Assembly (NCBI GenBank): GCA_016703545.1
Contig: JADJBX010000001.1
Location: 186,001 to 250,000, forward strand
Source: Candidatus Amarobacillus elongatus
Lineage (GTDB): Bacteria > Chloroflexota > Dehalococcoidia > Tepidiformales > Tepidiformaceae
Direction: 5' to 3'
DNA: 64,000 nt
In this document: positions 9,691 to 18,586 of the stretch, piece after piece
How the letters are laid out: each line of letters starts with the position of its first letter
Position numbering within the stretch: position 1 is the first letter of the stretch
Translations under genes and position numbers: made by a program
Notes under the pieces: model-generated
Told to the model about the DNA's origin: nothing
Database searches by the model: none
Seen by the model: the letters and a program-made list of their open reading frames with translations, nothing else

Positions 9691-10101
9691 TCACTGGCTG
9701 GCTAACGCGGGCATCAGCCAGGCAAAGCATAGCAAGAACGCCACCGACTGGCTGAGGAAGAGCCACCAGCGCCGCGGCCAGAAGATGAGCAGCAGGGGCA
9801 GCGGCATCACCGCGATCGCCGCCATCGCGATGAGGAAGACCGGCGGCGCGAGCCCCGGGCCGACCGTGTCGTCGCGGTAGTCCGCCAGGTGGTAGGCCGA
9901 GCCGGCGAGCAACCCGAACATCGTCCAGCCGAGGAAGGTGCCCACGGAGAGGGGCACGGCGACCAGCAGAACGGGCGTGCCGCCTTCGAGCCAGCGCCGA
10001 ACGAAGCGGCTATCGCGGCCGATGAAGGCGAGGTACGTGAGCGCTAGAGTGCTCACGATCGCCATGACGTAGCCGGCCATCCAGCCGGCGATTATCGCCA
10101 C
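9691..10101 (-). CDS. Small four-helix membrane protein, unknown function
   Basis: 136 residues with four hydrophobic segments (GYVMAIVSTLALTYLAFIG, TPVLLVAVPLSVGTFLGW, VFLIAMAAIAVMPLPLLLIF, LFLSQSVAFLLCFAWLMP). The GTG start at 10101 overlaps the end of ispE by 10 nt, so it is translated as the last gene of the rsmA-ispE run. I do not recognise the family. Confidence 0.7.
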   Translation of the reverse strand: MAIIAGWMAGYVMAIVSTLALTYLAFIGRDSRFVRRWLEGGTPVLLVAVPLSVGTFLGWTMFGLLAGSAYHLADYRDDTVGPGLAPPVFLIAMAAIAVMPLPLLLIFWPRRWWLFLSQSVAFLLCFAWLMPALASQ

Positions 10102-10961
10102 AGCGAGGGCGCCGTTCGGGTGCGGATGGTGGTGCAGGGCAGGCCGGCGCCGGCGTCCACCGCGCGCTCCGCGCCGTCTTCGCCCCCGATCCAGAAGAGG
10201 GTCGGCCCGGCCCCGGCAAGGTGAATGGGTTGGCCGATGCGCTCCTCCAGCGCCTCGAACAGCTTCCCGAGACCGGGGAACACGTCGAAGGCGACGCGCT
10301 CGAAGGCGTTGTAGACATCCCAGCCGGTGACGGGGGTGGCGGGGCGGCGCGCGAACATGGCGGAGACGCCGCCGGGGTCGAACGGCTGAGCATCGAGCGC
10401 GGCGAAGAGCCGGGCGGTTTTGCGCTCCAGCGTCGATCCGGGCACGAAGAGGACGACGGCGGCGGGCGGCAGCGGCGGGAGCGGCCGGACGCGTTCGCCG
10501 CGCCCGGTGGCCCAGGCGGTGCCGCCCGCGAGGAAGAAGCTCTCGTCGCTGCCGACGGACTCCGCGGCGGCGAAAAGGACGGGCTCTGGCAGGTTCCAGG
10601 CGCGCTGGAGGAGGCGCAGGGTGGTGGCGGCATCGGAGGCGCCGCCGCCGAGGCCGCCCGCGGCGGGCACGCGCTTCTCCAGTTCGATGCGCAGCCGCGA
10701 GATGTCGCGGCCGGTGCGCGCGGCGAGGGCGGCGGCGGCGCGCAGGGCGAGGTTCGTGCCATCCACGGGCACCCCGTCCGCGAAGGGACCGGTGGCGGCG
10801 ACGCCGGGGGCGTCGCTGTCCAGGGTGACCGTCACGGCGCCCGCGAGTTCGAGCGTCTGGAGCACCGTCTCCAGCTCGTGGTAGCCATCATCGCGGCGGG
10901 AGAGGACCTCGAGGGTGAGGTTCAGCTTCGCCGGGCTGGGGGCGGAGAGCGACTCAGGCAC
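10092..10961 (-). CDS. ispE: 4-diphosphocytidyl-2-C-methyl-D-erythritol kinase
   Basis: Phosphorylates CDP-methylerythritol in the non-mevalonate isoprenoid pathway. GHMP-kinase features are present: SPAKLNLTLEVLSRRDDGYH at the N-terminus, the ATP-binding glycine loop PAAGGLGGGASDAA and the C-terminal HLAGAGPTLFW. The GTG at 10961 is chosen because it overlaps the rsmA stop by 8 nt and puts the conserved PAKLN at residue 10; the longer ATG frame reaches deep into rsmA. About 289 residues is the normal length. Isoprenoids made by this route would also feed any carotenoid/retinal pigment needed by the heliorhodopsin at 52.5 kb. Confidence 0.93.
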   Translation of the reverse strand: MPESLSAPSPAKLNLTLEVLSRRDDGYHELETVLQTLELAGAVTVTLDSDAPGVAATGPFADGVPVDGTNLALRAAAALAARTGRDISRLRIELEKRVPAAGGLGGGASDAATTLRLLQRAWNLPEPVLFAAAESVGSDESFFLAGGTAWATGRGERVRPLPPLPPAAVVLFVPGSTLERKTARLFAALDAQPFDPGGVSAMFARRPATPVTGWDVYNAFERVAFDVFPGLGKLFEALEERIGQPIHLAGAGPTLFWIGGEDGAERAVDAGAGLPCTTIRTRTAPSLWR

Positions 10962-11772
10962 GGGGCGCGATCGCCTCGCAAGCATCGAGGAGGCGGAGCC
11001 AGTCATCGACGGTGAGGGTCTCGGCGCGGCGCGAGGGCGCGATGCCGGCGGCTTCGAGGGCCTCGGCGGCGCCGCCGGGGGGGAGCCACGTTCCCCGCGC
11101 GAGGGAGTTGTGGATCTGCTTGCGCGGGTTCCGGAAGGTATTCGAGACGAGGCGGAAGAACGCCTCGTTCCGCTCGGGCGGGACCAGCGGGGCCGGACGC
11201 AGGGTCAGGCGCACGACCGAGGACACGACGGAAGGCGGCGGGTCGAACGCCTCGGGGGGCACGTCGAAGAGGCGCTCGGCGGTCGCGTAGACCTGCACCG
11301 AGATGGCGAGCAGGGAGGCGTCGCCGGGCGCGGCGGCGAGTTCGCGGCCGACTTCGCGCTGCACCATGACCACGGCCTCGGTGGGACGCGGCTCCCGTTC
11401 GAGCAGGCGCCGGATGATGGGGTTCGCGGCGAAGTAGGGGAGGTTGCCGCAGGCGGCGAAGGGACGGCCCGCGGGCAGCTCGGCCGCGAGGTCCATGTCG
11501 CGGGCGTCGCCGTGGAGCAGGTGGAGCGTCGTGCTGTCGCGAAAGCGGAGGCGAAGATGCGGGATGAGGCGGTCTTCGATTTCGACCGCCCAGACTTCGT
11601 GGCCGCGATCGAGCAGGGCGGCCGTGAGCTGGCCGGTGCCGGCGCCGATTTCGAACACGAACCCGCCTTCGGGCACGCGAACCGCTCGCGCGATATCGGC
11701 GAGAACACCGCTATCCCAGAGAAAGTGCTGGCCAAGGGCCTTGCGCGGGCGGGGTCCGGAAGTACGGGGCAT
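10954..11772 (-). CDS. rsmA: 16S rRNA (adenine1518-N6/adenine1519-N6) dimethyltransferase
   Basis: 272 residues. It dimethylates two adjacent adenines near the 3' end of 16S rRNA. Motifs: KALGQHFLWDSGVL at the N-terminus, FEIGAGTGQLTAALL (SAM binding), HGDARDMDL and the catalytic GNLPYFAANPI. The C-terminal domain carries FRNPRKQIHNSL. The ATG at 11772 has no Shine-Dalgarno but has TACCAT ending 6 nt upstream, which suggests a leaderless mRNA. It heads the rsmA-ispE-membrane protein operon; the rsmA-ispE pairing is common in Gram-positive bacteria. Confidence 0.95.
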   Translation of the reverse strand: MPRTSGPRPRKALGQHFLWDSGVLADIARAVRVPEGGFVFEIGAGTGQLTAALLDRGHEVWAVEIEDRLIPHLRLRFRDSTTLHLLHGDARDMDLAAELPAGRPFAACGNLPYFAANPIIRRLLEREPRPTEAVVMVQREVGRELAAAPGDASLLAISVQVYATAERLFDVPPEAFDPPPSVVSSVVRLTLRPAPLVPPERNEAFFRLVSNTFRNPRKQIHNSLARGTWLPPGGAAEALEAAGIAPSRRAETLTVDDWLRLLDACEAIAPRA

Positions 11773-11778
11773 GAAGCG

Positions 11779-11784
11779 ATGGTA
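11779..11784 (-). promoter_or_regulatory. Leaderless-type -10 box (TACCAT) of rsmA
   Basis: TACCAT on the minus strand is separated by exactly 6 nt (CGCTTC) from the rsmA ATG, with no ribosome-binding site. Confidence 0.5.
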
Positions 11785-11826
11785 GGCGAGGGGCGGGGGC
11801 CGGGCGAGCGGCCGCCCGAGCGGCCA

Positions 11827-13347
11827 TCAGTCGACGATGTAGATATCGACCACGCGACGGCCCCAGCCGGGGTCGCCGACGGTCTCCGGGAAGCCAAGGT
11901 CGATGATCGCGCCCTTGATGGCGCCACCGGTGTCGGCGGCGACGCACATTCCGTAGTCGGGGACGTAGAACCTGGTGCCCATTGGAATAAACGAGGGGTC
12001 GGTGGCGCAGATGCCCCAATCGACGAAGGCGCCGGAGGCGGTGCGGCCGTAGTTCGGGTCGCTGCGGGCCCAGCCGCCGTGAGAGGCGTTGTACCAGGTC
12101 GCATCGACCGTGACCTTGCGGTTGTACGAGCCGTTGTACCCGGGAGCGTTCAGTGTCGGCTTCGAGGCGGAGCCGGCCGCGGCGGCCTTCGTGCCCGTGA
12201 CCTGGCGGGTGGGCACGGCCTGGGTCACGACCACGGGCGACCCGGTCTCCTGGCGCGACACTTCGACGCCGTTCTTGTAGGTCACGTTGAACTTCCGCAG
12301 GCGGACGCCGGGCGTGCCCTGGACCACCTTCACGGTGCCGACGGCGACGGTGGCATCGGTTTCGTAGACGGTGGTCGGCGCGATGGGCTCGGTGACGTCC
12401 TCGACCACCTGGCGGGTAAGGGCGATGACGATGCCCATGCCGTTCTGGATGACCGTGTCGACGGTTGGCTCCACCGAATCGTCGGGGCCGAGATCGACGC
12501 CGAGCACGTTAAGGACGTCGGCGACGGTGATGGCGTGGGTGTAGAGCAGCTGGTCCTTGCCATCGACGCGGACGTTCACCGTTCGCGCCTTGGCGAGGCG
12601 GATGACGGTGCCGGCGGTAACGGGCGTGTCGAGCGCGGGCCGTACGAGGTCGCCTTCGCGCACCGTCATGCCGAGGTCGGCGAGAACTCCGGCGACGGTT
12701 TCGCTGGCGGAGGAGATATCGACGCGCAGGGTGTCGACATACACGGAAACGGGGCGCGCGCGAACGATGGCGACGCGGATGGCGTCTGCGGGCACGTTGA
12801 GGTTGGGGTTCACGGCGCCCGGCGTGCGGGAAGCGTAGGAGACACCGCCGAAGAGCGGGCCGCGGGCGGTGGCGAGCTGGCCATCGAGGTAGACGCGGTC
12901 ACCGGGGCGGAGGTCGACGCCGGCCTCGGCGAGGGCGCCGGAGATGGTGGTGGCCTGGGTACGGACCTGCACGGCCTGGCCATCGCTCTCGACCACGATG
13001 GGCCGGGCGCGTTGGACGGCGAGGCTGGTGTGGCGCCCACCGGTGCCCAGCAGGACACGATCGCCGGGCTCAAGGTCCACGGCGGCGGCGGCGAGAGCTT
13101 CCTCGCGAGTGTCGAAGGTCGCGGAGACGCGGTAGGACTCGCCACTGCTGAAGACAGTGACGTCCCGTTCCGGGAACAGCCGGAATCCGAAGACAGCAAG
13201 CAGTAAGACCACAAGAATGGTCGCTGCATGATGCCGACCTCGGAAATGGCGGGGGTGGGGGAAGAGGTCGGACCGGGTGATGCGCTGTCCTGCGACTCCC
13301 GGACGCCCGCGCGTGCGAGGCGGCCGAAGTGCCTGGGCCAAACTCAC
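11827..13347 (-). CDS. Secreted G5/3D domain cell-wall protein (Rpf/YabE-like)
   Basis: About 506 residues. One N-terminal membrane segment (ATILVVLLLAVFGFRLF) is followed by DUF348-like ubiquitin-fold repeats (for example TISGALAEAGVDLRPGDRVY and TVAGVLADLGMTVREGDLV). A G5 domain with paired valine-rich strands comes next. The C-terminal 3D domain has DATWYNASHGGWARSDP, YGRTASGAFVDWGICATDP, IPMGTRFYVPDYGMCVAAD and the Asp triad near DTGGAIKGAIIDLGF. The 3D domain is shared with MltA-like lytic enzymes, so a peptidoglycan-cleaving or resuscitation role is likely. The start is uncertain: ATG 13407 lies inside the SRP RNA and is rejected, and GTG 13347 is the next candidate but has a poorly spaced ribosome site. 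Confidence 0.8.
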   Translation of the reverse strand: MSLAQALRPPRTRGRPGVAGQRITRSDLFPHPRHFRGRHHAATILVVLLLAVFGFRLFPERDVTVFSSGESYRVSATFDTREEALAAAAVDLEPGDRVLLGTGGRHTSLAVQRARPIVVESDGQAVQVRTQATTISGALAEAGVDLRPGDRVYLDGQLATARGPLFGGVSYASRTPGAVNPNLNVPADAIRVAIVRARPVSVYVDTLRVDISSASETVAGVLADLGMTVREGDLVRPALDTPVTAGTVIRLAKARTVNVRVDGKDQLLYTHAITVADVLNVLGVDLGPDDSVEPTVDTVIQNGMGIVIALTRQVVEDVTEPIAPTTVYETDATVAVGTVKVVQGTPGVRLRKFNVTYKNGVEVSRQETGSPVVVTQAVPTRQVTGTKAAAAGSASKPTLNAPGYNGSYNRKVTVDATWYNASHGGWARSDPNYGRTASGAFVDWGICATDPSFIPMGTRFYVPDYGMCVAADTGGAIKGAIIDLGFPETVGDPGWGRRVVDIYIVD

Positions 13348-13397
13348 TCCTCGGTGCGAGATTCTGGGCTCCGCGCTGGCTGCGAAGAGCGGGTTGT

Positions 13398-13668
13398 GGC
13401 CGTGCACCTGCCTTCGATCTGGCCGCCGGGCTTGGTCGATGTCAGCAAGCTCGGACCCGGTTGACCTGCGGCACCCGAAGCAAACCCCTTATGGCTGCTT
13501 CCTTCCGGACCTGACCAGGTTCGAAGCGCTTCGCCGCGCAGGACCAGATCGTCAACACCGCTTGACAGGAACAGTCCCCGAGAACCAGCCCTCTGGCAGG
13601 GATTCAACCCCGCTGTAGCGGATTGCGGGTTCAGGGCACCGCTAGCTCCCCGTCTAGCACGGCCAAGG
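13398..13668 (-). ncRNA. ffs: Signal recognition particle RNA, large bacterial type with Alu domain
   Basis: About 270 nt on the minus strand. The S-domain core contains GGTCAGGTCCGGAAGGAAGC (Ffh-binding loop), flanked by GGTCCTGCGCGG and CCGCAGGTCAACCGGGTC. Upstream is an Alu domain very like Bacillus scRNA: GGCCGTGCTAGACGGGGAGC, then CGGTGCCCTGAACCCGCAAT and CGCTACAGCGGGGTTGAATC. The 5' GGCCGTGC pairs with the 3' GCACGGCC at 13398-13405, closing the molecule and fixing the ends to within a few nt. It acts with Ffh in co-translational membrane targeting. Most bacteria outside Firmicutes and a few other groups carry the ~100-nt form. Confidence 0.92.
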
Positions 13669-13730
13669 GGTACCGTACGCAACCGCACGGCGCGGGGTCA
13701 ATACGTGCACGCCCCCGCATGACAGCTTGG

Positions 13731-14255
13731 CTACCCCTGTGCGGTGCGGATCGCGACGAGCAGGTCGTTCGCCTTCACACGCGTTCCGGCCGTCACGGGG
13801 ATGGCCTCGACGGTCCCCGCGGCGGGGGAGCGGAGTTCGTTGTTCATCTTCATGGACTCGATGATGAGCACCACTTCGCCCTGCGCGACGAACTGCCCGG
13901 CAGACACCCGGACCTCGACGATGGAGCCCGTCATGGGCGCCGTTATGCGGACCAGGCCCGCCGCGGCGCCGGCGTTCTTGGGGCGGCTCGACCCGGGCCG
14001 CCATGGGCCCACGTCATACGAAAACGTGTGCCGGCCGATCACAACCTCGGCCCCGCCGCGGCGGCGCTCAAGGTACAGCTCGGTCGGGCGGTTATCGATC
14101 ATAAGGACGTAGAGGCCGGATTCACCGACCTGTTCCAGCTCGACCTGGCGCCAGTGGTCCTCGCCCTTGCGGCGCACGAGCGTGCGGCCGCCTTCCTGGT
14201 TCAGTTCGAGCTCGACTTCCTCTTCGTCGTCGTGGACTAGGAACTTCTGGACCAT
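13731..14255 (-). CDS. accB: Biotin carboxyl carrier protein of an acyl-CoA carboxylase
   Basis: 174 residues from ATG 14255, preceded by GAAAGG. The C-terminal biotinyl domain is complete: APMTGSIVEVRVSAGQFVAQ, the biotinylation loop IIESMKMNNELRSP (Lys in SMKM) and GTVEAIPVTAGTRVKANDLL. The N-terminal ~95 residues (HDDEEEVELELNQ, GRTLVRRKGEDHWRQVEL) resemble the BT-like linker of acetyl/propionyl-CoA carboxylase or pyruvate carboxylase partners. Its start overlaps accC by 19 nt, so the two subunits are co-translated. The carboxyltransferase subunit is not in the window, so acetyl-CoA and propionyl-CoA specificity remain open. Confidence 0.88.
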   Translation of the reverse strand: MVQKFLVHDDEEEVELELNQEGGRTLVRRKGEDHWRQVELEQVGESGLYVLMIDNRPTELYLERRRGGAEVVIGRHTFSYDVGPWRPGSSRPKNAGAAAGLVRITAPMTGSIVEVRVSAGQFVAQGEVVLIIESMKMNNELRSPAAGTVEAIPVTAGTRVKANDLLVAIRTAQG

Positions 14256-15778
14256 GAGCGTGAGCCTTTCGAGGAGGTGGCGGCGCTCATCTGGCGGCGC
14301 CATGCGGAGATGCCGCCGTGGCCGTTCGATGGCGCCGCGAGGGCGGCGGGGCGGTCCGTACCGGGGATGGCGCCTCCGCAGACAAGCAGCAGCGCCGCGA
14401 GCTGGGCCGCGTCCTTCTGCTGCTCCAGCGGCTCGGAGGGGAACACCTGGTGGCGATCCAGGAAGCCCGTGTCCACGGTCCCGGAGACGAAGTCCGGCAG
14501 ATCCAGGATCTCCTGAAGGTACGGGATATTGGTGGCGACGCCGACGACGCGAAACTCGGCGAGAGCACGCTTCATGCGCTGGCGCGCGCCTTCGCGGTTG
14601 CGGCCCCAGGCGGTGACCTTCGCGAGGAGCGAATCGTAGTAGGGCGTCACCTCGATGCCGTCGTACAGGGCGCTTTCGACGCGGATGCCGGGGCCGGCGG
14701 GCTCGCGCGCGAACACGATCCGGCCAACCGACGGCAGGAAACTGTTGAACGGGTCCTCGGCGACGATGCGGCACTCGATGGCCCAGCCGCGCGTGAGCAG
14801 CTCCGTCTCGTCGTAGGGGAGCTCTTCGCCCGCGGCGACGAGGATCTGGTCCTTCACAAGGTCCGTGCCCGTGGTCAGCTCCGTCACGGGGTGCTCGACC
14901 TGGAGGCGGGTGTTCATTTCAAGGAAGTAGTACTCGCCCGTGGAGGTGAGCAGGAATTCGACCGTGCCGACGTTATGGTAATTCGCGGCACGCGCGATCT
15001 TGACCGCCGCCCGCCCAAGCGCGCGCCGCAGTGAGGGGCTGACCGCGACACTGGGGCACTCCTCGATAATCTTCTGGTGGCGGCGCTGGATGCTGCATTC
15101 GCGTTCGCCGACGGCGACGATGTTGCCGTGCTTATCCCCGAGGACCTGCACCTCGATGTGCCGCACCGGGGAGAGGTGCTTTTCGACATAGATAGTGGGG
15201 TTGCCGAACGCGGCCTGGGCCTCCTGCATGGCGCGTCCCGCGGCGTCGGCGAAGTCCTCGGCGCGCTCGACAAGGCGGATACCGCGCCCGCCGCCGCCGG
15301 CCGCCGCCTTCACCATCACCGGGTAGCCGATGCGGGTGGCGATGGCGACGGCGTCATCGAGCGAGGTGACCTCCGGGCTGCCGGGAACCACCGGAAGGCC
15401 GGCCTCGATGGCCATGGCGCGCGCCGCGATCTTGTCGCCGAGCTTGCGCATGGAATCCGGGGAGGGGCCGATGAAGGTCATGCCGGCGGCCATGCAGGCC
15501 TCGGCGAAGTCCGCGTTCTCGGCAAGGAAGCCGTAGCCGGGGTGAATCGCGTCGGCGCCGCAGGCTTTGGCGACCTCAATAATCTTGTCGCCGTTGAGGT
15601 AGCTCTGGCGCGCGTCGGCGGGGCCGATGAGGTGAGCCTCATCGGCGTAGCGCACGTGCTGGCTGAGACGGTCCACCTCGGAGTAGACCGCGACGGAGGC
15701 GATATCGAGATCGCGCAGGGCGCGGACGATGCGCAGGGCGATTTCACCGCGGTTGGCGACGAGGACTTTCTTGAACAA
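14237..15778 (-). CDS. accC: Biotin carboxylase subunit of acyl-CoA carboxylase
   Basis: Carboxylates the biotin of the adjacent carrier protein using ATP and bicarbonate. Motifs: FKKVLVANRGEIALRIVRAL, the ATP-grasp glycine loop KAAAGGGGRGIRLV, HIEVQVLGDKHGN and EMNTRLQVEHPVTELTTG. TTG 15778 yields exactly the family N-terminus MFKKVLVANRGEIA; an ATG at 15817 would add 13 atypical residues and is the alternative. The last ~50 residues (after HQVFPSEPLEQQ) are Ala/Gly-rich and variable, and the gene ends within the accB start. Confidence 0.9.
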   Translation of the reverse strand: MFKKVLVANRGEIALRIVRALRDLDIASVAVYSEVDRLSQHVRYADEAHLIGPADARQSYLNGDKIIEVAKACGADAIHPGYGFLAENADFAEACMAAGMTFIGPSPDSMRKLGDKIAARAMAIEAGLPVVPGSPEVTSLDDAVAIATRIGYPVMVKAAAGGGGRGIRLVERAEDFADAAGRAMQEAQAAFGNPTIYVEKHLSPVRHIEVQVLGDKHGNIVAVGERECSIQRRHQKIIEECPSVAVSPSLRRALGRAAVKIARAANYHNVGTVEFLLTSTGEYYFLEMNTRLQVEHPVTELTTGTDLVKDQILVAAGEELPYDETELLTRGWAIECRIVAEDPFNSFLPSVGRIVFAREPAGPGIRVESALYDGIEVTPYYDSLLAKVTAWGRNREGARQRMKRALAEFRVVGVATNIPYLQEILDLPDFVSGTVDTGFLDRHQVFPSEPLEQQKDAAQLAALLLVCGGAIPGTDRPAALAAPSNGHGGISAWRRQMSAATSSKGSRSWSRSS

Positions 15779-15947
15779 TGGGGGGCCTAGCCTGAGCCGG
15801 GATACGGTGGCAAGCATACGAGCCGTGAAGCCAGCGGTGAAGCAGCCAAACGCCGGGCCTATCCTTCTATAGGACACATTGGTAGGCCAGATATCGATTC
15901 AGCGGGCGCCGGACGGGGACGCATTCGCGACGCTCGCCGCGATCCTG

Positions 15948-15953
15948 TAGAGT
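15948..15953 (+). promoter_or_regulatory. Near-leaderless -10 box (TAGAGT)
   Basis: TAGAGT ends 8 nt before ATG 15962, with no Shine-Dalgarno between. Confidence 0.35.
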
Positions 15954-15961
15954 CGCGCGCC

Positions 15962-16294
15962 ATGCAGATTCGTCTTACCAAACCCTGGCGCCCCCTGACC
16001 GCCGAGGAAGTGCGGAAGCTGCCCGGGCAGCTGGGTGTGTACGAACTGGCGGATGCCTCCGGCGGCGTCGTCTACATCGGTTTCGCGGGTGCGAAGGAGC
16101 TCTTCGGGCTGCGCAGCGCCCTGCAGCGGCACGTCGACACTGGGACCGGCGGCGCCGTCTCGTTTCGCGTGGAAGTGAACATGCAGTACACCAGCCGCTT
16201 CAAGGAGCTGCTGATGTCCCACCGCATGGACCACGGCGACATCCCCGCGGTGAACCGCACGGAACCGCCCGTGAAGATCGGGCGCCTCAGTTAG
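15962..16294 (+). CDS. Small GIY-YIG-like protein, unknown function
   Basis: 110 residues. LPGQLGVYELADASGGVVYI followed by GFAG resembles the first two strands of a GIY-YIG nuclease fold (GVYEL ... VYIGFAG), and an Arg follows (FGLRSALQRHV). The C-terminal half has KELLMSHRMDHGDIPAVN, which could place a catalytic-like acid or amide. Short stand-alone versions of this fold exist in Chloroflexota without known function. A TAGAGT box 8 nt upstream suggests a short or absent leader. It precedes the acyl-CoA dehydrogenase by 24 nt and may be co-transcribed. Confidence 0.6.
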   Translation: MQIRLTKPWRPLTAEEVRKLPGQLGVYELADASGGVVYIGFAGAKELFGLRSALQRHVDTGTGGAVSFRVEVNMQYTSRFKELLMSHRMDHGDIPAVNRTEPPVKIGRLS

Positions 16295-16318
16295 GCGAGC
16301 GGCCAAGGAGGGACGCGA

Positions 16319-17486
16319 ATGGACCTGGAGCTTTCGGACGAACAGAACCTGATCGTCGATACCGTGCGGAAGTTCGTGCGGAACGAAATCGTGCCGCTCG
16401 AAGCGGACATGGACCCCGACGCGAGCGACCTCGACGAGGAGAACCACGAACGGCTCTCGTCGCAGGTCAAGAAGATGGGGTTCTTCGGGCTTGATATTCC
16501 GCCGGAGTACGGCGGGCCCGACATCGACATCGTCACGCGGACGCTCATGGCAATCGAGATGGCGCAGCACCGCGCGGGGCTCTACAACCCGTGTTATGGC
16601 GTGTTCGGCGGCGCCGGTCTCGCGCAGCTGTTCGAAGCGAACGAAGACCAGAAGCAGCGCTACCTCTTCCCCACGCTTCGGGGCGAACGCCACGGCTTCT
16701 TCGGCCTGACCGAACCCTCCGGGGGAAGCGACCCCGCGCGCGCCATCCAGACGACGGCCGTGAAGGACGGCGACGACTGGGTGCTGAACGGCGGCAAGAT
16801 CTTCATCAGCGGCGCCGACCGCGCGGACTACGGGATCGTGTTCGCGAGGACGGACGCCGCGAAGGGTCGCGGCGGGATCACCTGCTTCATCATCGACGCC
16901 GACATGCCGGGCTTTCACGTGCGGCGCATCGTCCACACGCTGCGTTCGACGAGCTACGCGACGGAGCTGCAGTTCGACAACCTGCGTGTGCCCCCCCAGG
17001 AACATCCTCGGTGAGGTCGACAAGGGGTTCGCGATCGCGAACGACCGGCTCAGCCGCCAGCGCATCCCCTACTCGGCGGGCTGCATCGGCGTGGCCGTGA
17101 AGGCGCAGGAGATGGCCATCGCCTATGCGAACCAGCGGACCACTTTCGGGGACCTGCTGGCGACGCGGCAGGCGATCCAATGGATGATCGTCGACAACGA
17201 GATCGACATCCGGACGAGCCGCTGGCTCACGCTGGCCGCGGCGGACAAGGCGAACAAGGGTCAGCCATACCGCACCGAGGCGGCGATGGCGAAGCTGGTG
17301 GCGAGTGAGGCGGGCGGGCGCGTCGTGGACCGCGCCATGCAGATCCACGGCGGCTACGGCATGACCAAGGACCTGCCCCTGGAACGGTGGTACCGCGAAA
17401 TCCGCATTCGCCGCATCGGCGAAGGTCCGAGCGAGGTGCAGCGGCTGATCATGGCCCGCGACCTCCTCGGGGGGAACTTCCACTAG
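16319..17486 (+). CDS. Acyl-CoA dehydrogenase (frameshift in a C7 run)
   Basis: FAD flavoenzyme of about 388 residues after repair that oxidises acyl-CoA to enoyl-CoA. N-terminal part: MDLELSDEQNLIVDTVRKFV, GFFGLDIPPEYGG, FFGLTEPSGGSDPARAIQTT and DWVLNGGKIFISGA. The downstream frame continues RNILGEVDKGFAIANDRL, YANQRTTFGDLLATRQAIQW, QIHGGYGMTKDLPLERWYR and IRRIGEGPSEVQRLIMARDL. The break is at a seven-C run (16991-16997); six C restores the family sequence LRVPPRNILG. AAGGAGGG precedes the ATG. It likely serves fatty-acid or side-chain beta-oxidation with the MaoC-type hydratases elsewhere in the window. Confidence 0.88.
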
Positions 17487-17513
17487 CGCCGGGCGTTTCG
17501 CCGGGGAGGACTC

Positions 17514-18518
17514 GTGTTCGAAAAGCGGTTGGCACTGTCCGTGCCGTACGACATTCCCCTCGCGGGCCATCCCACGCTCGCGCGGGAGATGGAGGCGCTG
17601 GGGTATCGCGACGCGTGGTCGCTGGAGGTCGACGGGCTGGACTGCTTTAGTCCATTGACGGCGGTGGCGCAGGGCACAAACCTGCGGCTTGGCACCGCGA
17701 TCGCGAACGTGTTCACGCGTGGGCCGGCGACGCTGGCGCAATCGGCGGCGGCGGTCGCGGAGATGGCGCCCGGACGGTTCGTGCTCGGCATCGGCGCGGG
17801 ATCGGCCCCCATCGTGGAGGGCTGGAACAGCGGCCACTTCGCACGCCCGGCGACACGCGTGCGAGAGATGGTGACGTTCCTGCGGGCGGCGTTCGCGGGC
17901 GAACGGGTGGTAATGCAGGGGCGGACGCTGACCGTGAACGGCTACCGCATGACGCGCCCCCCGTCGCAACACATACCCCTTTATGTAGCAGCGTTGCGCG
18001 AGGGGATGCTCCGCCTCGCGGGCGAGGTAGCGGACGGCGTGATCCTGAACTGGCTGTCGGCGGAGGACGTGCGGAAATCGGTGGCGGTGGTCCGGGACGC
18101 GGCCGAGCGCGCGGGGCGGGACCCCTCGAGCGTCGAAATCACGGCGCGGCTGATGGTGGGGATCGACCCGCCGGGCCCCGAGGGCGATACGAACCTTCGC
18201 CGCTACATCGCTTCGTACCTGAATGTGCCGACGTACCGGGATTTCCACCGCTGGCTGGGGCGAACGTCGCTGCAGGGGATGTGGGACGCGTGGGACGCCG
18301 GCGACCGGCGAGGCGCGCTGGCCGCGCTCAGCGACGAGGCTGTCCATGAGGTGATGGTCGCCGGAAGCGCGGCGGAGCGCCGGGCGCACGTCGACCGGTT
18401 CTTCGAGGCGGGCGTGGACACGGCCTTCCTCGCGTTCACGTCAGCGGAGAAGGACCCGGCGCGGCTGAACGAGCTGGTGTGGACGGCGCTGCGGGAGCAC
18501 GCCCCGAAGCGCGGCTGA
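17514..18518 (+). CDS. Luciferase-like monooxygenase family oxidoreductase (LLM, F420-type)
   Basis: 334 residues from GTG 17514 (GGGGAGG upstream). TIM-barrel features: LAREMEALGYRDAWSLEVDG, TNLRLGTAIANVFTRGPATL, GRFVLGIGAGSAPIVEGW and IPLYVAALREGMLRLAGEVADG. These match the F420-dependent LLM group rather than bacterial luciferase. F420 use is a family expectation and is not shown by sequence. It follows the acyl-CoA dehydrogenase by 27 nt and is probably in the same transcript. A second family member lies at 49.6 kb. Confidence 0.82.
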   Translation: MFEKRLALSVPYDIPLAGHPTLAREMEALGYRDAWSLEVDGLDCFSPLTAVAQGTNLRLGTAIANVFTRGPATLAQSAAAVAEMAPGRFVLGIGAGSAPIVEGWNSGHFARPATRVREMVTFLRAAFAGERVVMQGRTLTVNGYRMTRPPSQHIPLYVAALREGMLRLAGEVADGVILNWLSAEDVRKSVAVVRDAAERAGRDPSSVEITARLMVGIDPPGPEGDTNLRRYIASYLNVPTYRDFHRWLGRTSLQGMWDAWDAGDRRGALAALSDEAVHEVMVAGSAAERRAHVDRFFEAGVDTAFLAFTSAEKDPARLNELVWTALREHAPKRG

Positions 18519-18586
18519 GCGCGCGACAGCCCGGCACGGCCCATCTATAGTGGGTGCTGAATCGACTTCGTTGGTTGGGAGAACGC

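Noticed and set aside
10915..13206. Long plus-strand open frame (763 codons)
   Set aside because: Antisense to ispE, rsmA and the G5/3D gene; GC-rich composition makes long spurious frames, and its sequence is low-complexity Gly/Arg/Val.
13347..13407. ATG 13407 as start of the G5/3D gene
   Set aside because: Lies inside the 3' end of the SRP RNA.
13344..13688. Minus-strand small open frame
   Set aside because: Covers the SRP RNA; no ribosome site or domain.
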